From Lysinibacillus sp. SGAir0095 (GTDB lineage Bacteria > Bacillota > Bacilli > Bacillales_A > Planococcaceae), in contig NZ_CP028083.1 of NCBI RefSeq assembly GCF_005491425.1, positions 4,060,001 to 4,124,000 of the forward strand: 64,000 nucleotides of DNA, read 5' to 3'. Position 1 is the first letter of the stretch, and each line of letters begins with the position of its first letter. The position numbers and the translations under genes are program-made. The notes below the pieces were generated by a model, which did not search any database, had not been told where the DNA came from, and was given only the letters and a program-made list of their open reading frames with translations. This document shows positions 56,636 through 64,000 of the stretch, one piece after another.

Positions 56636-57922
56636 TTAATCCCAGATTGGATTAACAATATTTGTCTGTTCACGTGCTGGGCCTACTGAGAATGTCATTA
56701 GCTTGATGCCAGTTAGTTCTACTACGCGTTCTACGTATTTACGAGCGTTTTCTGGCAGTTCCTCTAACGTGCGAACTCCTGTGATATCTTCTTCCCAGCC
56801 TGGAAGTTCTTCATAAACAGGTTTACATGCTTCTAGTACATGTAAGCTCGCTGGGTATTCGGTAATCACTTCTCCATTATACTCGTAAGCTGTACAAATT
56901 TTTACTGTTTCAAGACCTGATAACACATCGATTGAATTCAATGCTAAGTCAGTAATTCCACTTACACGACGAGAGTGGCGTACTACTACAGAGTCAAACC
57001 AACCAACACGGCGTGGGCGGCCAGTTGTCGTACCATATTCACGACCCACTTCACGTATTTGATGACCGATTTCATCGAATAATTCTGTTGGGAATGGACC
57101 GTCACCTACACGGGAAGTATATGCTTTGCTGACACCAACTACACGAGAAACATGAGAAGGGCCAATCCCTGTACCTGTTGTTACACCACCGGCAACTGGA
57201 TTTGAAGATGTAACGTATGGATATGTTCCGTGGTCAACGTCTAGCATCACGCCTTGTGCACCTTCAAATAGGACACGTCCACCTTCATCAATTACATCGT
57301 TTAATACTTTTGAAGTATCTGTGACGTATTTCGCAAGTTCTTGGCCATACCCGTAAAATTCTTCGAAGATATCTTCGAATTTTAAGCCTTCCACTTCGTA
57401 GAATTTTTCGAAAAGGCGGTTCTTCTTTTCTAAATTCTCACGCAGCTTTTGTTCAAACACTTCACGTTCAAGTAAGTCCGCAATACGGATTCCCATACGT
57501 GCGATTTTATCTTGATAACATGGGCCAATCCCTTTGCATGTCGTCCCGATTTTATTGTCCCCACGAGAAGCCTCATCCACTTTATCCTGATAGATATGAT
57601 ACGGAAGAATAACTTGGGCACGGTTAGAGATACGTAAGTTCGACGTATCAATCCCACGTTCTTGCAATCCTTTTAGTTCCGTTACTAGAGATTTCGGGTT
57701 GATTACCATCCCATTTCCCATAACCGATGATTTTTCTTTATAGAAAATACCTGATGGAATTAAATGCAATTTGTAAGTTTCATCGCCAATTTTAATTGTA
57801 TGACCTGCGTTATCGCCACCTGAAAAACGAGCGATAATATCTGCTTTTTTAGATAGGAAGTCAGTAATTTTCCCTTTACCTTCATCTCCCCATTGTGTTC
57901 CAACAACTACAACTGATGTCAT
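56636..57922 (-). CDS. purA: Adenylosuccinate synthetase
   Basis: Joins IMP and aspartate with GTP, first committed step to AMP. The GTP-binding start is [14 protein letters not shown], the catalytic residues are in [11 protein letters not shown], and [14 protein letters not shown] and [10 protein letters not shown] are conserved. 428 aa. The frame opens at 57964, but GGAGG sits 7 nt before the ATG at 57922 and family members begin there. Confidence 0.98.
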   Translation of the reverse strand: MTSVVVVGTQWGDEGKGKITDFLSKKADIIARFSGGDNAGHTIKIGDETYKLHLIPSGIFYKEKSSVMGNGMVINPKSLVTELKGLQERGIDTSNLRISNRAQVILPYHIYQDKVDEASRGDNKIGTTCKGIGPCYQDKIARMGIRIADLLEREVFEQKLRENLEKKNRLFEKFYEVEGLKFEDIFEEFYGYGQELAKYVTDTSKVLNDVIDEGGRVLFEGAQGVMLDVDHGTYPYVTSSNPVAGGVTTGTGIGPSHVSRVVGVSKAYTSRVGDGPFPTELFDEIGHQIREVGREYGTTTGRPRRVGWFDSVVVRHSRRVSGITDLALNSIDVLSGLETVKICTAYEYNGEVITEYPASLHVLEACKPVYEELPGWEEDITGVRTLEELPENARKYVERVVELTGIKLMTFSVGPAREQTNIVNPIWD

Positions 57923-58121
57923 ATCAGCACCTCCGCTAGACTCAAGTACGTTTATTATTCTCATTAATAAGTAAAATATCCCATTAATTCAGCTTGAACA
58001 ACTCGTACAATTATTATCTCAATTACTTATTCGTATTTATCTACTCATAAAATATTTTACTATTTCAAACAGCTTTAATTGTAACAGTGATTGCCAGTAG
58101 AAGTCAATGAAGAATAAGAAA

Positions 58122-58166
58122 AAACACGAACAAATGATTAGTAATTTTTAACCATTGTTCGTGTTC
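58122..58166 (-). terminator. Terminator after dnaC
   Basis: AACACGAACAA/TTGTTCGTGTT perfect stem with T-rich flank. Confidence 0.8.
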
Positions 58167-58179
58167 TATATTTTGATTG

Positions 58180-59541
58180 CTAACCTGCATTCGCTGGCAT
58201 CGGGTGCTGTGACCAATCAATATTGATAAACTTATTGAATTCTTTTTTAAATGCCAAAGTCACCGTTCCAGTCGGACCGTTACGCTGCTTGGCAATAATA
58301 ATTTCAATCATATTTTTACTTTCACTTTCTTTATCATAATAATCATCACGATATAAGAAAGCAACAATATCAGCATCTTGCTCAATACTTCCGGATTCAC
58401 GAATATCACTCATCATCGGACGTTTATCTTGACGTTGCTCAACACCACGAGATAACTGTGATAAGGCAATTACAGGAACTTTTAATTCACGTGCAAGGGC
58501 TTTTAACGAACGGGAGATTTCAGATACCTCTTGCTGGCGGTTTTCACCACTACGCCCACTCCCTTGTATTAACTGCAAGTAATCGATTAGGATCATTCCC
58601 AATCCGTGCTCTTGTGCAAGACGACGGCATTTTGCACGGATTTCATTTATACGGAGACCAGGCGTATCATCAATAAAAATACCTGAGTTCGATAAACTTC
58701 CCATTGCCATCGTTAACTTACTCCAGTGGTCTGCTGTAAGTGCACCTGTACGTAAAGCTTGTGCGTCGATATTACCTTCCGCACATAACAAACGCATAAC
58801 GAGCTGTTCAGCACCCATCTCCAGAGAGAATATGGCTACATTTTCACGTGCTTTAATAGCTACATTTTGCGCAATATTTAAGGCAAATGCGGTTTTCCCA
58901 ACAGAAGGACGCGCTGCTACAATGATCAAATCGTTACGCTGGAAACCAGCTGTCATATGATCTAAATCATTAAACCCTGTAGGAATACCTGTTACATCAC
59001 CATCTCTGAATTGAAGTTGTTCAATATTATCATAGGTTTGAACAAGTACATCTTTTACGTGCTTGAAGTCACCGGCATTTTTGCGGTTCGCGACTTCCAT
59101 CATTTTCTTCTCAGCTTCTGATAAAAGTGCTTCAACTTCATCTTCTCGTGTATAACCATCTTCAGCGATTTTAGTTGCTACACGGATTAATCTGCGTAAA
59201 AGTGCTTTTTCTTCAACTATTTTTGCATAATAGGCGATATTTGCAGCTGTTGGAACGGCATTAGCAAGCTCTGTTAAGTAAGAAAGCCCACCAACGTCTT
59301 CAAGTTCCTTTCTGACCGATAATTCTTCTGTAACCGTGACAACATCTATCGCTTTTCCTTGATCACTTAAGTCCAGCATCGTTTGAAAGATTTTTTTATG
59401 GGCAATTCGATAAAAATCATCCGCTATTAAAATTTCTGATGCTGTGATTAAACTTGTCGGTTCAAGAAATATCGCACCAATAACCGATTGTTCTGCTTCA
59501 TGGTTATGCGGTGGAACGCGGTCCATAACGGAATCGTTCAT
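58180..59541 (-). CDS. dnaC: Replicative DNA helicase (DnaB family)
   Basis: Hexameric helicase of the replication fork. The N-terminal primase-interacting domain (about 1-150) is followed by a RecA-like core with Walker A ARPSVGKTAFAL, Walker B MILIDYLQLI and the KALARELKVPVIALSQLSR and RESGSIEQDAD motifs. AAGGAG is 8 nt before ATG 59541, while ATG 59547 is only 2 nt away, so I use the former. No intein. Directly after rplI. Confidence 0.97.
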   Translation of the reverse strand: MNDSVMDRVPPHNHEAEQSVIGAIFLEPTSLITASEILIADDFYRIAHKKIFQTMLDLSDQGKAIDVVTVTEELSVRKELEDVGGLSYLTELANAVPTAANIAYYAKIVEEKALLRRLIRVATKIAEDGYTREDEVEALLSEAEKKMMEVANRKNAGDFKHVKDVLVQTYDNIEQLQFRDGDVTGIPTGFNDLDHMTAGFQRNDLIIVAARPSVGKTAFALNIAQNVAIKARENVAIFSLEMGAEQLVMRLLCAEGNIDAQALRTGALTADHWSKLTMAMGSLSNSGIFIDDTPGLRINEIRAKCRRLAQEHGLGMILIDYLQLIQGSGRSGENRQQEVSEISRSLKALARELKVPVIALSQLSRGVEQRQDKRPMMSDIRESGSIEQDADIVAFLYRDDYYDKESESKNMIEIIIAKQRNGPTGTVTLAFKKEFNKFINIDWSQHPMPANAG

Positions 59542-59553
59542 AGACATCTCTCC

Positions 59554-60000
59554 TTAAGCCTCTTCTACCACATGTACTTTTAAAGTTGCTTTTACATCGT
59601 GATGTAATTTAACTGGAACATTTGTATAACCTAACGAACGAATACCTTCACAATCCATTTTACGTTTATCAATCTTGATGCCATGGTCTTTTTGTAGGCC
59701 TGCAGCAATTTGTTTTGTTGAAATCGAGCCAAATAGACGACCGCCTTCACCTGATTTCGCTTTAAGTTCAACTTCTAATTGTTCAATCTGTTCCTTTAAA
59801 TCTTTTGCAGCTTGTAGCTCAGCTGCTGCATTTTTTTCTTCTAGTTTCTTTTGGCCTTGTAATTGGCTTAACGCTTGATTAGATGCTTCTACTGCGTATC
59901 CATTTTTAATAAGGAAATTATGTGCGTAACCATCCGCAACATTTTTGATTTCGCCTTTTTTTCCTTTACCTTTTACGTCTTTTAGAAATACTACTTTCAT
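59554..60000 (-). CDS. rplI: 50S ribosomal protein L9
   Basis: A 148-aa protein. The N-terminal domain [31 protein letters not shown] is diagnostic; a long central helix and a C-terminal domain follow. Stop 6-12 nt before dnaC; its start overlaps the gdpP stop by 4 nt (ATGA), so the three genes form one transcript. Confidence 0.98.
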   Translation of the reverse strand: MKVVFLKDVKGKGKKGEIKNVADGYAHNFLIKNGYAVEASNQALSQLQGQKKLEEKNAAAELQAAKDLKEQIEQLEVELKAKSGEGGRLFGSISTKQIAAGLQKDHGIKIDKRKMDCEGIRSLGYTNVPVKLHHDVKATLKVHVVEEA

Positions 60001-61970
60001 TCTCCATTACTCCCTTCAACTGTTTCTAAAATAGCTTTTGTTAAACGATCCAGTGCTTCTTCTATAGTCTCTACATCCATTTGACAGGCAGCATTTGTTA
60101 AATGACCGCCACCGCCGAGTTTCTCCATAATAACCTGCACATTAATGTCACCCAATGACCTTGAGCTAATGCCGATTAAACCGTCTGAACGATGGGCGAT
60201 GACAAAGGATGCTGTTACATCCTTCATTGTCAATAAAATATCAGCTGTCTGGGCAATTAAAACTGAATCGTATGTTTTTTCTTCGTCTCCTCTGGCAACT
60301 GCAATGCCCGGGTAAACAAAATTAACTGTTTGTATTAATTTCGAGCGTTCAATATACGTATCAATATCTTCTTTTAATAGTTGCTGAACAAGGATTGTAT
60401 CTGCACCATATGTTCTTAAATAGGATGCTGCTTCAAAAGTACGGGCACCTGTACGCAAAGTGAAGCTTTTCGTATCAACAATAATTCCCGATAATAGGGA
60501 AGTAGCTTCAAGCTTTGTTAGCTTTTCATCTTCCGGTTGATACTCGAGTATCTCTGTAACTAACTCTGCAGTAGAGGATGCGTATGGCTCCATGTAGACA
60601 AGTGTAGGATTTTGGATAAACTCTTCACCACGTCTATGATGGTCGATCACTACAACTTTATCTGAGCGCTTCAAAAGACGTGCATCCATAACAAGACTTG
60701 GTTTATGGGTATCTACAACGATCACTAATGATTTTTCAGTCATTGCAAAAAGAGCTTCCTCAGGTGAAATAAAGTAACGGTAAAGATCCGTATTTTCTTC
60801 AATTTCATGCATTAGTCGGCTAACACTGCCATTGAGTTCATCAAAGTTGACTACAACATAGCCATTCACTTTGTTTTTCTGAGCCATTTTACGAACACCG
60901 ATTGCTGCTCCGATTGCATCCATATCAGGATTTTTATGTCCCATAATAAATACTTGATCACTTTCAATTATCAAATCTTGTAATGCATGAGAAATCACCC
61001 TTGCTCTTACTCTTGTACGTTTCTCTACTGGGTTGGTTTTCCCTCCATAGAACTTCAACTTACCGCTAGGCTGCTTAATAGCAACCTGGTCCCCACCACG
61101 CCCGAGCACTAAATCTAGACTTGATTGAGCCAATTCACCTAATTTGATAAGCGAAGAGGAGCCGGCACCAACCCCAATACTCAACGTAAGCGATAGATTT
61201 TTTTGAGCCGTTTTCTCTCGGATATCATCTAAAATTGAAAATTTTTTCTTCTCTAGTTCAATTAGAATCGATTCATTTAAAACGGCTAAAAAACGATCCG
61301 AGGAAATTCGTTTATTGAAAATACCATGTGCAAATGCCCACTCATTAATAATTGACGTGACCACTGTATTTGTTAAACTTCGTGTTTGGTCATCCATGCC
61401 TTGTGTTAATTCATCATAATTATCGATAAATAATATAGCTATGACAGTACGATCAGCGAAATATTGAGATTCAATCTTTACTTGCTCTGTTACATCAAAG
61501 AAGTATAAAAGTTTTTCTTCTTGCTTATAGACCACTTTATATTTATGTTCATTAATTGAGACGGTTTGCTCACGCTTTTCTTCTGATTTGGTTAAACTAT
61601 ATAGTTCATCAGAAAGGTCAAACATTTCCAATCCGATTAGTGATTCCTCATCAATAATTTCGGACATATATGGATTTGCCCATTCAATAACAAACTTATC
61701 ATTTACGAGTAAAATTCCTATAGGGATTTCTAAAAGAGCTTCTGAACCTACTTTTTTCATTCGAAATGATAGCGATTCAATATGTTTTTCAGTTTGTGAA
61801 AAGGTGATTTTTTCAATTCTCCATGCATATACTAACCCGATGGATGTGACTACTGCATAGGCTACGCCTAACCAAATATTCCAAATGGTCAGTAGGATGG
61901 CACCTATTAAGCCAATCATCGTTAGATACATAAGAGGATGTCGAATTAGTCGCTTCCTATAAGTATCCAT
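59997..61970 (-). CDS. gdpP: Cyclic-di-AMP phosphodiesterase GdpP (YybT)
   Basis: Membrane c-di-AMP hydrolase of 657 aa. Two N-terminal helices (about 14-55), a PAS-type domain (about 75-170) and a degenerate GGDEF domain (about 175-305) come before the DHH/DHHA1 catalytic half. Catalytic motifs are [26 protein letters not shown] and [10 protein letters not shown]. It balances c-di-AMP, which controls potassium and cell-wall homeostasis. Confidence 0.96.
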   Translation of the reverse strand: MDTYRKRLIRHPLMYLTMIGLIGAILLTIWNIWLGVAYAVVTSIGLVYAWRIEKITFSQTEKHIESLSFRMKKVGSEALLEIPIGILLVNDKFVIEWANPYMSEIIDEESLIGLEMFDLSDELYSLTKSEEKREQTVSINEHKYKVVYKQEEKLLYFFDVTEQVKIESQYFADRTVIAILFIDNYDELTQGMDDQTRSLTNTVVTSIINEWAFAHGIFNKRISSDRFLAVLNESILIELEKKKFSILDDIREKTAQKNLSLTLSIGVGAGSSSLIKLGELAQSSLDLVLGRGGDQVAIKQPSGKLKFYGGKTNPVEKRTRVRARVISHALQDLIIESDQVFIMGHKNPDMDAIGAAIGVRKMAQKNKVNGYVVVNFDELNGSVSRLMHEIEENTDLYRYFISPEEALFAMTEKSLVIVVDTHKPSLVMDARLLKRSDKVVVIDHHRRGEEFIQNPTLVYMEPYASSTAELVTEILEYQPEDEKLTKLEATSLLSGIIVDTKSFTLRTGARTFEAASYLRTYGADTILVQQLLKEDIDTYIERSKLIQTVNFVYPGIAVARGDEEKTYDSVLIAQTADILLTMKDVTASFVIAHRSDGLIGISSRSLGDINVQVIMEKLGGGGHLTNAACQMDVETIEEALDRLTKAILETVEGSNGE

Positions 61971-61982
61971 TTTATCAGCTCC

Positions 61983-62924
61983 CTACTTCTGAATCTTACC
62001 TTTGACAATTGAGCGTATGTCAAAACCTAAATCCAATATTCCTATTAGTACAAAGAAGGAATACAGTGGAATTGCCATAAAAGCTGCAAGTACTTTTAAA
62101 AATTTAGGTGACCCGTATGCACTAAGAATAAAATAAATCAGTGATAATCCTTGTAAAACTAATAGCATCCAGAGTACTAAGGAAAAGTTAAGACAAATCA
62201 CGTAAAGTGTTGACCCAATTTCAGGACTAATAAATAAATTAATCGACAATACAATTAAGTAATACCATAATACCGCTTTTGGCAAACGCATATTCTCAAA
62301 AGCACGAAATTTTGGTATGTTAATTCCGAAGCGTTTTAACATTGGTAAATTCAATGAAATAATGATAAATGTAATAGAAAAGACCGCTATTGTAACAGTA
62401 GCTGGAATCATCATTTCCAGCGTATCAAACATTCTATTCACTGTTTGTTCATCTAAAGGTGACTGTGCGTTTAAACTTTGTGAAAGTTCAATAGATTTTT
62501 GATAGCTTTCACGCATGATTGTCATGAATTCCTTAATAATGTCTACTTCAAATAACTTTAAGGATATAACATATTCTATTGCAAAAGTTATAAGTGTGGT
62601 AACTCCTGTAGACATTAGTAAGTATACTTTGCTTCTTTTTAACCTTAGTGCATCTCCTATTACGACCCCAATTGCTGAATAAATTAGAGCAAAAGGAATG
62701 ATCAGCAATCCTCCAATGAAGAAGCTTGTGATACACCCAATTAATGCTACTAAAATCGATGAACTTCGATCATATTTCGCACTATACCAAGCTATTGGCA
62801 GTGGAGCAAACAATGTAGCAACAAGACTAATGATTGGTACATAAAAGGCGATTGCAATAAAAATTGTAAATAATGCTATCATCATAGCACCATGAGCTAG
62901 CCTTTTCGTTTGATTATTCGGCAT
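61983..62924 (-). CDS. yybS: YybS family membrane protein
   Basis: A 313-aa polytopic membrane protein (DUF2232) with about eight helices, including LAHGAMMIALFTIFIAIAFYVPII at the N-terminus and FFIGGLLIIPFALIYSAIGVVIGD. It lies 12 nt upstream of gdpP, as in other Bacillales, and probably shares its promoter. Function unknown. Confidence 0.88.
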   Translation of the reverse strand: MPNNQTKRLAHGAMMIALFTIFIAIAFYVPIISLVATLFAPLPIAWYSAKYDRSSSILVALIGCITSFFIGGLLIIPFALIYSAIGVVIGDALRLKRSKVYLLMSTGVTTLITFAIEYVISLKLFEVDIIKEFMTIMRESYQKSIELSQSLNAQSPLDEQTVNRMFDTLEMMIPATVTIAVFSITFIIISLNLPMLKRFGINIPKFRAFENMRLPKAVLWYYLIVLSINLFISPEIGSTLYVICLNFSLVLWMLLVLQGLSLIYFILSAYGSPKFLKVLAAFMAIPLYSFFVLIGILDLGFDIRSIVKGKIQK

Positions 62925-63375
62925 GTATAACCTTCCTTTGACTAATTAGAAAAAATCCTTGTCATTCGTATATTGTACCATCTTTTTATACATTGGACAA
63001 AAATGCAAGGAGCAAAACTCCAGTCTTTTGCTATAGATAAAGTCGACAAATTCAGATAAGGAATTTGTCGACTTTTTATACTATATTCACTACCACTCTT
63101 AGATAGTAATATTGAATTTATTGTCACACGGAGCATGTTATAATTTTCCCCCAAATCCCTTTAAAATTGTCAATACTATGATGAAAGATAATTAAATTGC
63201 TAAAGTGATAAAAAAGATTCAACCACAGTTTAAATTACTTGGGAATGGAAATTAAAAATTCTGTTCCCTTTTATTTATCAAAAAAATTAGATTGCCCTAA
63301 TGCTTGAAGTTGAAATATATCTAAAATTAATCAATACTATTATGTAAGTTTTATATTTTAAGGGGGAAATTTACT
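62925..63375. other. Divergent intergenic region with a strong hairpin
   Basis: AAAGTCGACAAATT/AATTTGTCGACTTT is a perfect 14-bp stem at 63040-63076. It sits between divergent genes, so it cannot be their terminator. It may be a leftover or regulatory structure. Confidence 0.5.
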
Positions 63376-64000
63376 GTGATCTTTGCGATCATTTTCTTGT
63401 TGTTTGTTTCCTTTTTCTTCTCAGGAAGTGAAACAGCATTGACAGCCACTAACAAAATGCGGCTTCAATCGAGGGCTAGTAATCATGATAAAAAAGCCGA
63501 AAACCTACTCAAATTAGTTTCAAAACCAAGTGAATTCATCACAACAATTCTAATCGGGAATAATATTGCCAATATTCTGCTTCCAACCTTAGTTACGACA
63601 ATTGCTATTCAATACGGTTTTAATTTAGGACTTGCTTCTGCCATATTGACAGTCATTATTATTGTTTTTTCTGAGGTAATTCCGAAATCGATAGCAGCTG
63701 CTTTTCCAGATCGTATAGCTTTTCTGGTCTACCCTGTAATTCGTTTCTTTGTTATCATTTTTAAACCGATTACGTTCATACTTAATTCTCTAACAGGAGC
63801 TTTAACTAGAGCTTTGTCTAAAAATCAGGTCAATGATGGTTCGATTTCGAAGGAAGAATTACGGACCATGGTAGATATTGCAGATATTGAAGGGGCATTT
63901 AATCTAGCAGAGTCTTATCGTATCAAGGGAGTAATGGACTTTCATGAGTTAGATGTAAAGGATGCCATGAAAACACCGCGTATCAATATTGTAGCCCTAT
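63376..64000 (+). CDS. CNNM/HlyC-type membrane transporter, partial (runs off the window)
   Basis: A GTG start behind AGGGGGA opens a frame that stays open to the end of the window. Residues read IFAIIFLLFVSFFFSGSETALTA, the entry motif of CNNM (DUF21) domains with the conserved SGSETA. Three more helices follow, with FSEVIPKSIAA. The CBS region begins at KTPRI. The family moves magnesium or other divalent cations. The C-terminal CBS and CorC domains lie beyond the window. Confidence 0.85.
   Translation, partial: MIFAIIFLLFVSFFFSGSETALTATNKMRLQSRASNHDKKAENLLKLVSKPSEFITTILIGNNIANILLPTLVTTIAIQYGFNLGLASAILTVIIIVFSEVIPKSIAAAFPDRIAFLVYPVIRFFVIIFKPITFILNSLTGALTRALSKNQVNDGSISKEELRTMVDIADIEGAFNLAESYRIKGVMDFHELDVKDAMKTPRINIVAL

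Noticed and set aside
62942-63154. 70-codon minus-strand frame upstream of yybS
   Set aside because: It runs through the strong hairpin and has no plausible start site.

Overview
The window is AT-rich, low-GC Gram-positive chromosome from an endospore-forming member of the Bacillales. Spore photoproduct lyase with its regulator SplA, DUF4183 spore-surface-type proteins, a T-box, a Per box and the WalRK operon all point there. The look is Lysinibacillus/Ureibacillus-like, but that genus guess is inference. The right third (45.3-63 kb) is the conserved origin-proximal block: rlmH, a CxxH/CxxC protein, an HtrA protease, walJ-walI-walH-walK-walR, an M23 peptidase, purA, dnaC, rplI, gdpP and yybS. 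Nearly all of it is on the minus strand.

Layout. 0-6.6 kb: an ATP-grasp ligase followed by two full-length paralogous proteins (680 and 608 aa) that I cannot assign to a named family. They share invariant Gln/Cys, His and Asn motifs that look like a papain-type thiol enzyme; this is the best candidate for an undescribed system. 6.7-11 kb: GGT-family protein, acyltransferase, small coiled-coil protein, Nudix hydrolase. 11.1-15 kb: a catabolic unit of GntP permease, HisD/HpsN-like dehydrogenase and LacI regulator, with an array of LacI-type operators. 15.2-17.2 kb: T-box-controlled argS (CGU specifier). 17.4-18.4 kb: a membrane-anchored protein gene split by an in-frame TAG. 19-21.2 kb: a plasmid-like actin (ParM/Alp) partition module with an iterated site upstream. 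21.3-25.7 kb: a DUF418 stub, a diguanylate cyclase, a HemAT-like sensor lacking the proximal His, and an SDR/TetR pair with a 24-bp palindrome.

25.9-28.8 kb is a UV-lesion repair cluster (uvsE, splA-splB). 29.1-31.3 kb is ahpC-ahpF under a perfect Per box. 31.5-37.7 kb is a nucleotide-sugar/glycosyltransferase cluster with two DUF4183 proteins, probably for spore-surface polysaccharide. 38-45.3 kb is an accessory patchwork: a GC-rich esterase, a catalase gene whose start codon reads ATC, a decayed siderophore-binding-protein fragment, a dienelactone hydrolase, a cupin, an AraC/GyrI regulator, an orphan HepT toxin with only a relic of its MntA antitoxin, a LOG-family protein and a MazG-like protein. 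A dispersed palindromic element (ACCACCTA...TAGGTGGT) recurs here.

Between rlmH and the HtrA gene lies a dense cluster of DnaA boxes. The window ends inside a CNNM/HlyC-type membrane protein gene. No rRNA, tRNA, CRISPR array or intact insertion sequence was found by eye.
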